Source of the DNA: Flavobacteria bacterium RIFCSPLOWO2_12_FULL_31_7
Lineage (GTDB): Bacteria; Bacteroidota; Bacteroidia; Flavobacteriales; Flavobacteriaceae
Length of the DNA stretch: 5,581 bases
Reading direction: 5' to 3'
Assembly: GCA_001800945.1 (NCBI GenBank)
Contig: MGWJ01000119.1
Span: 1-5,581, forward strand
Both the position numbers and the translations under genes were made by a program. The notes below the pieces were generated by a model. It was not told the DNA's origin. It did not search any database and was given only the letters and a program-made list of their open reading frames with translations. This document shows, piece after piece, positions 5,186 through 5,581 of the stretch; position 1 is the first letter of the stretch, and every line of letters starts with the position of its first letter.

Positions 5186-5581
5186 AACAAGCATTTTAGC
5201 AGTCGCATTTTTACTGTTTTCAGTAGTAACTTTTGCGCAAAAGAAACAAAAAGTAGATGGTGTTGCAGCTGTTGTAGGGAATTATATCGTATTAGATTCT
5301 GATATCGATTTAATGTATTTAGAATTGAAATCTCAAGGGATTGATACGGATAAAATAACGCGTTGCGAGTTGTTAGGAAAACAATTAGAAGATAAATTAT
5401 TTGCACATCAAGCTATTCAAGATAGTATTGTAGTTACTGATGAAGAAGTAAATTCTTTTATGGATAGTCAAATCAATTCAATGGTGGAGCAAATCGGTTC
5501 TAAAGAAAAATTGTTTGAATATTACAAGAAAAAAGACGAGCAATATTTTAGAAGTTACTTTTTCGAAATTATTAAAATGAA
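5163..5581 (+). CDS. surA: SurA-like periplasmic chaperone / peptidyl-prolyl isomerase (partial, 3' end outside window)
   Basis: The first 139 residues of a SurA-type outer-membrane protein chaperone; the frame is open to the window edge. The signal peptide is MISKFSNKTS, then ILAVAFLLFSVVTFA, with cleavage before Gln26. VDGVAAVVGNYIVLDSDIDL (31-50) is the classic SurA N-terminal strand-helix motif (compare E. coli VDKVAAVVNN...VLESDV). It continues with CELLGKQLEDKLFAHQAIQD (68-87) and VTDEEVNSFMDSQI (91-104), the helical chaperone core. Parvulin domains, if present, are beyond the edge. The start is ambiguous: in-frame ATGs lie at 5145, 5148 and 5163. The last gives the most typical signal-peptide n-region and is used here. 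It overlaps the lipoprotein gene by 23 nt (41 from the first ATG), suggesting translational coupling. No internal promoter was seen, so it should be expressed from 2204-2233. Confidence 0.9.
   Translation, partial: MISKFSNKTSILAVAFLLFSVVTFAQKKQKVDGVAAVVGNYIVLDSDIDLMYLELKSQGIDTDKITRCELLGKQLEDKLFAHQAIQDSIVVTDEEVNSFMDSQINSMVEQIGSKEKLFEYYKKKDEQYFRSYFFEIIKM

Noticed and set aside
5128..5406. Leftward 92-codon ORF across the lipoprotein/SurA-like junction
   Set aside because: Opposite two supported genes; the SurA-like rightward frame explains the sequence better.

Overview
The window is AT-rich DNA from the Bacteroidota, most likely a flavobacterium (Flavobacteriaceae). Three things point there. 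An exact TTG-N19-TAnnTTTG promoter is present, the genes lack clear Shine-Dalgarno sites, and a secreted mini-protein carries a flavobacterial-type Pro-Ile-Asp/membrane/basic tail. A tandem cluster of periplasmic prolyl-isomerase-family genes in the style of this phylum supports the same placement.

Layout. Positions 23-898 (+) hold a complete folD (one-carbon/folate metabolism), ending at a strong hairpin terminator (938-967). That terminator sits between folD and a convergent gene, 966-1664 (-), which encodes an eight-helix membrane protein resembling the YhhN/TMEM86 family. Upstream of it lie a 39-codon open frame in the same frame, closed by one TAA, and a long near-perfect bidirectional terminator (1773-1825). 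The terminator ends a small gene, 1842-2045 (-), for a 67-residue secreted protein with a PID-CTERM-like tail. A 316-base divergent intergenic region (2046-2361) follows. It holds a -7 box for the small gene, a textbook promoter for the rightward operon, a leader of about 120 nt with a 17-codon upstream ORF, and a small leftward open frame of doubtful status.

Positions 2362-5581 (+) are one tightly packed operon, cut off by the window edge. It encodes a 655-residue secreted protein with two parvulin (PpiC) domains, a 282-residue lipoprotein that looks like a parvulin chaperone without an active site, and the first 139 residues of a SurA-like protein. The spacing is 7 nt and then a 23-nt overlap, so co-expression is very likely. 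The inferred joint job is folding and escorting outer-membrane and secreted proteins across the periplasm.

No mobile element, CRISPR array, tRNA or rRNA was seen. The core genes are ordinary for the group. The parts worth a second look are the non-catalytic lipoprotein in the operon, the PID-CTERM mini-protein, the divergent membrane protein with its upstream in-frame ORF, and the leader of the chaperone operon.
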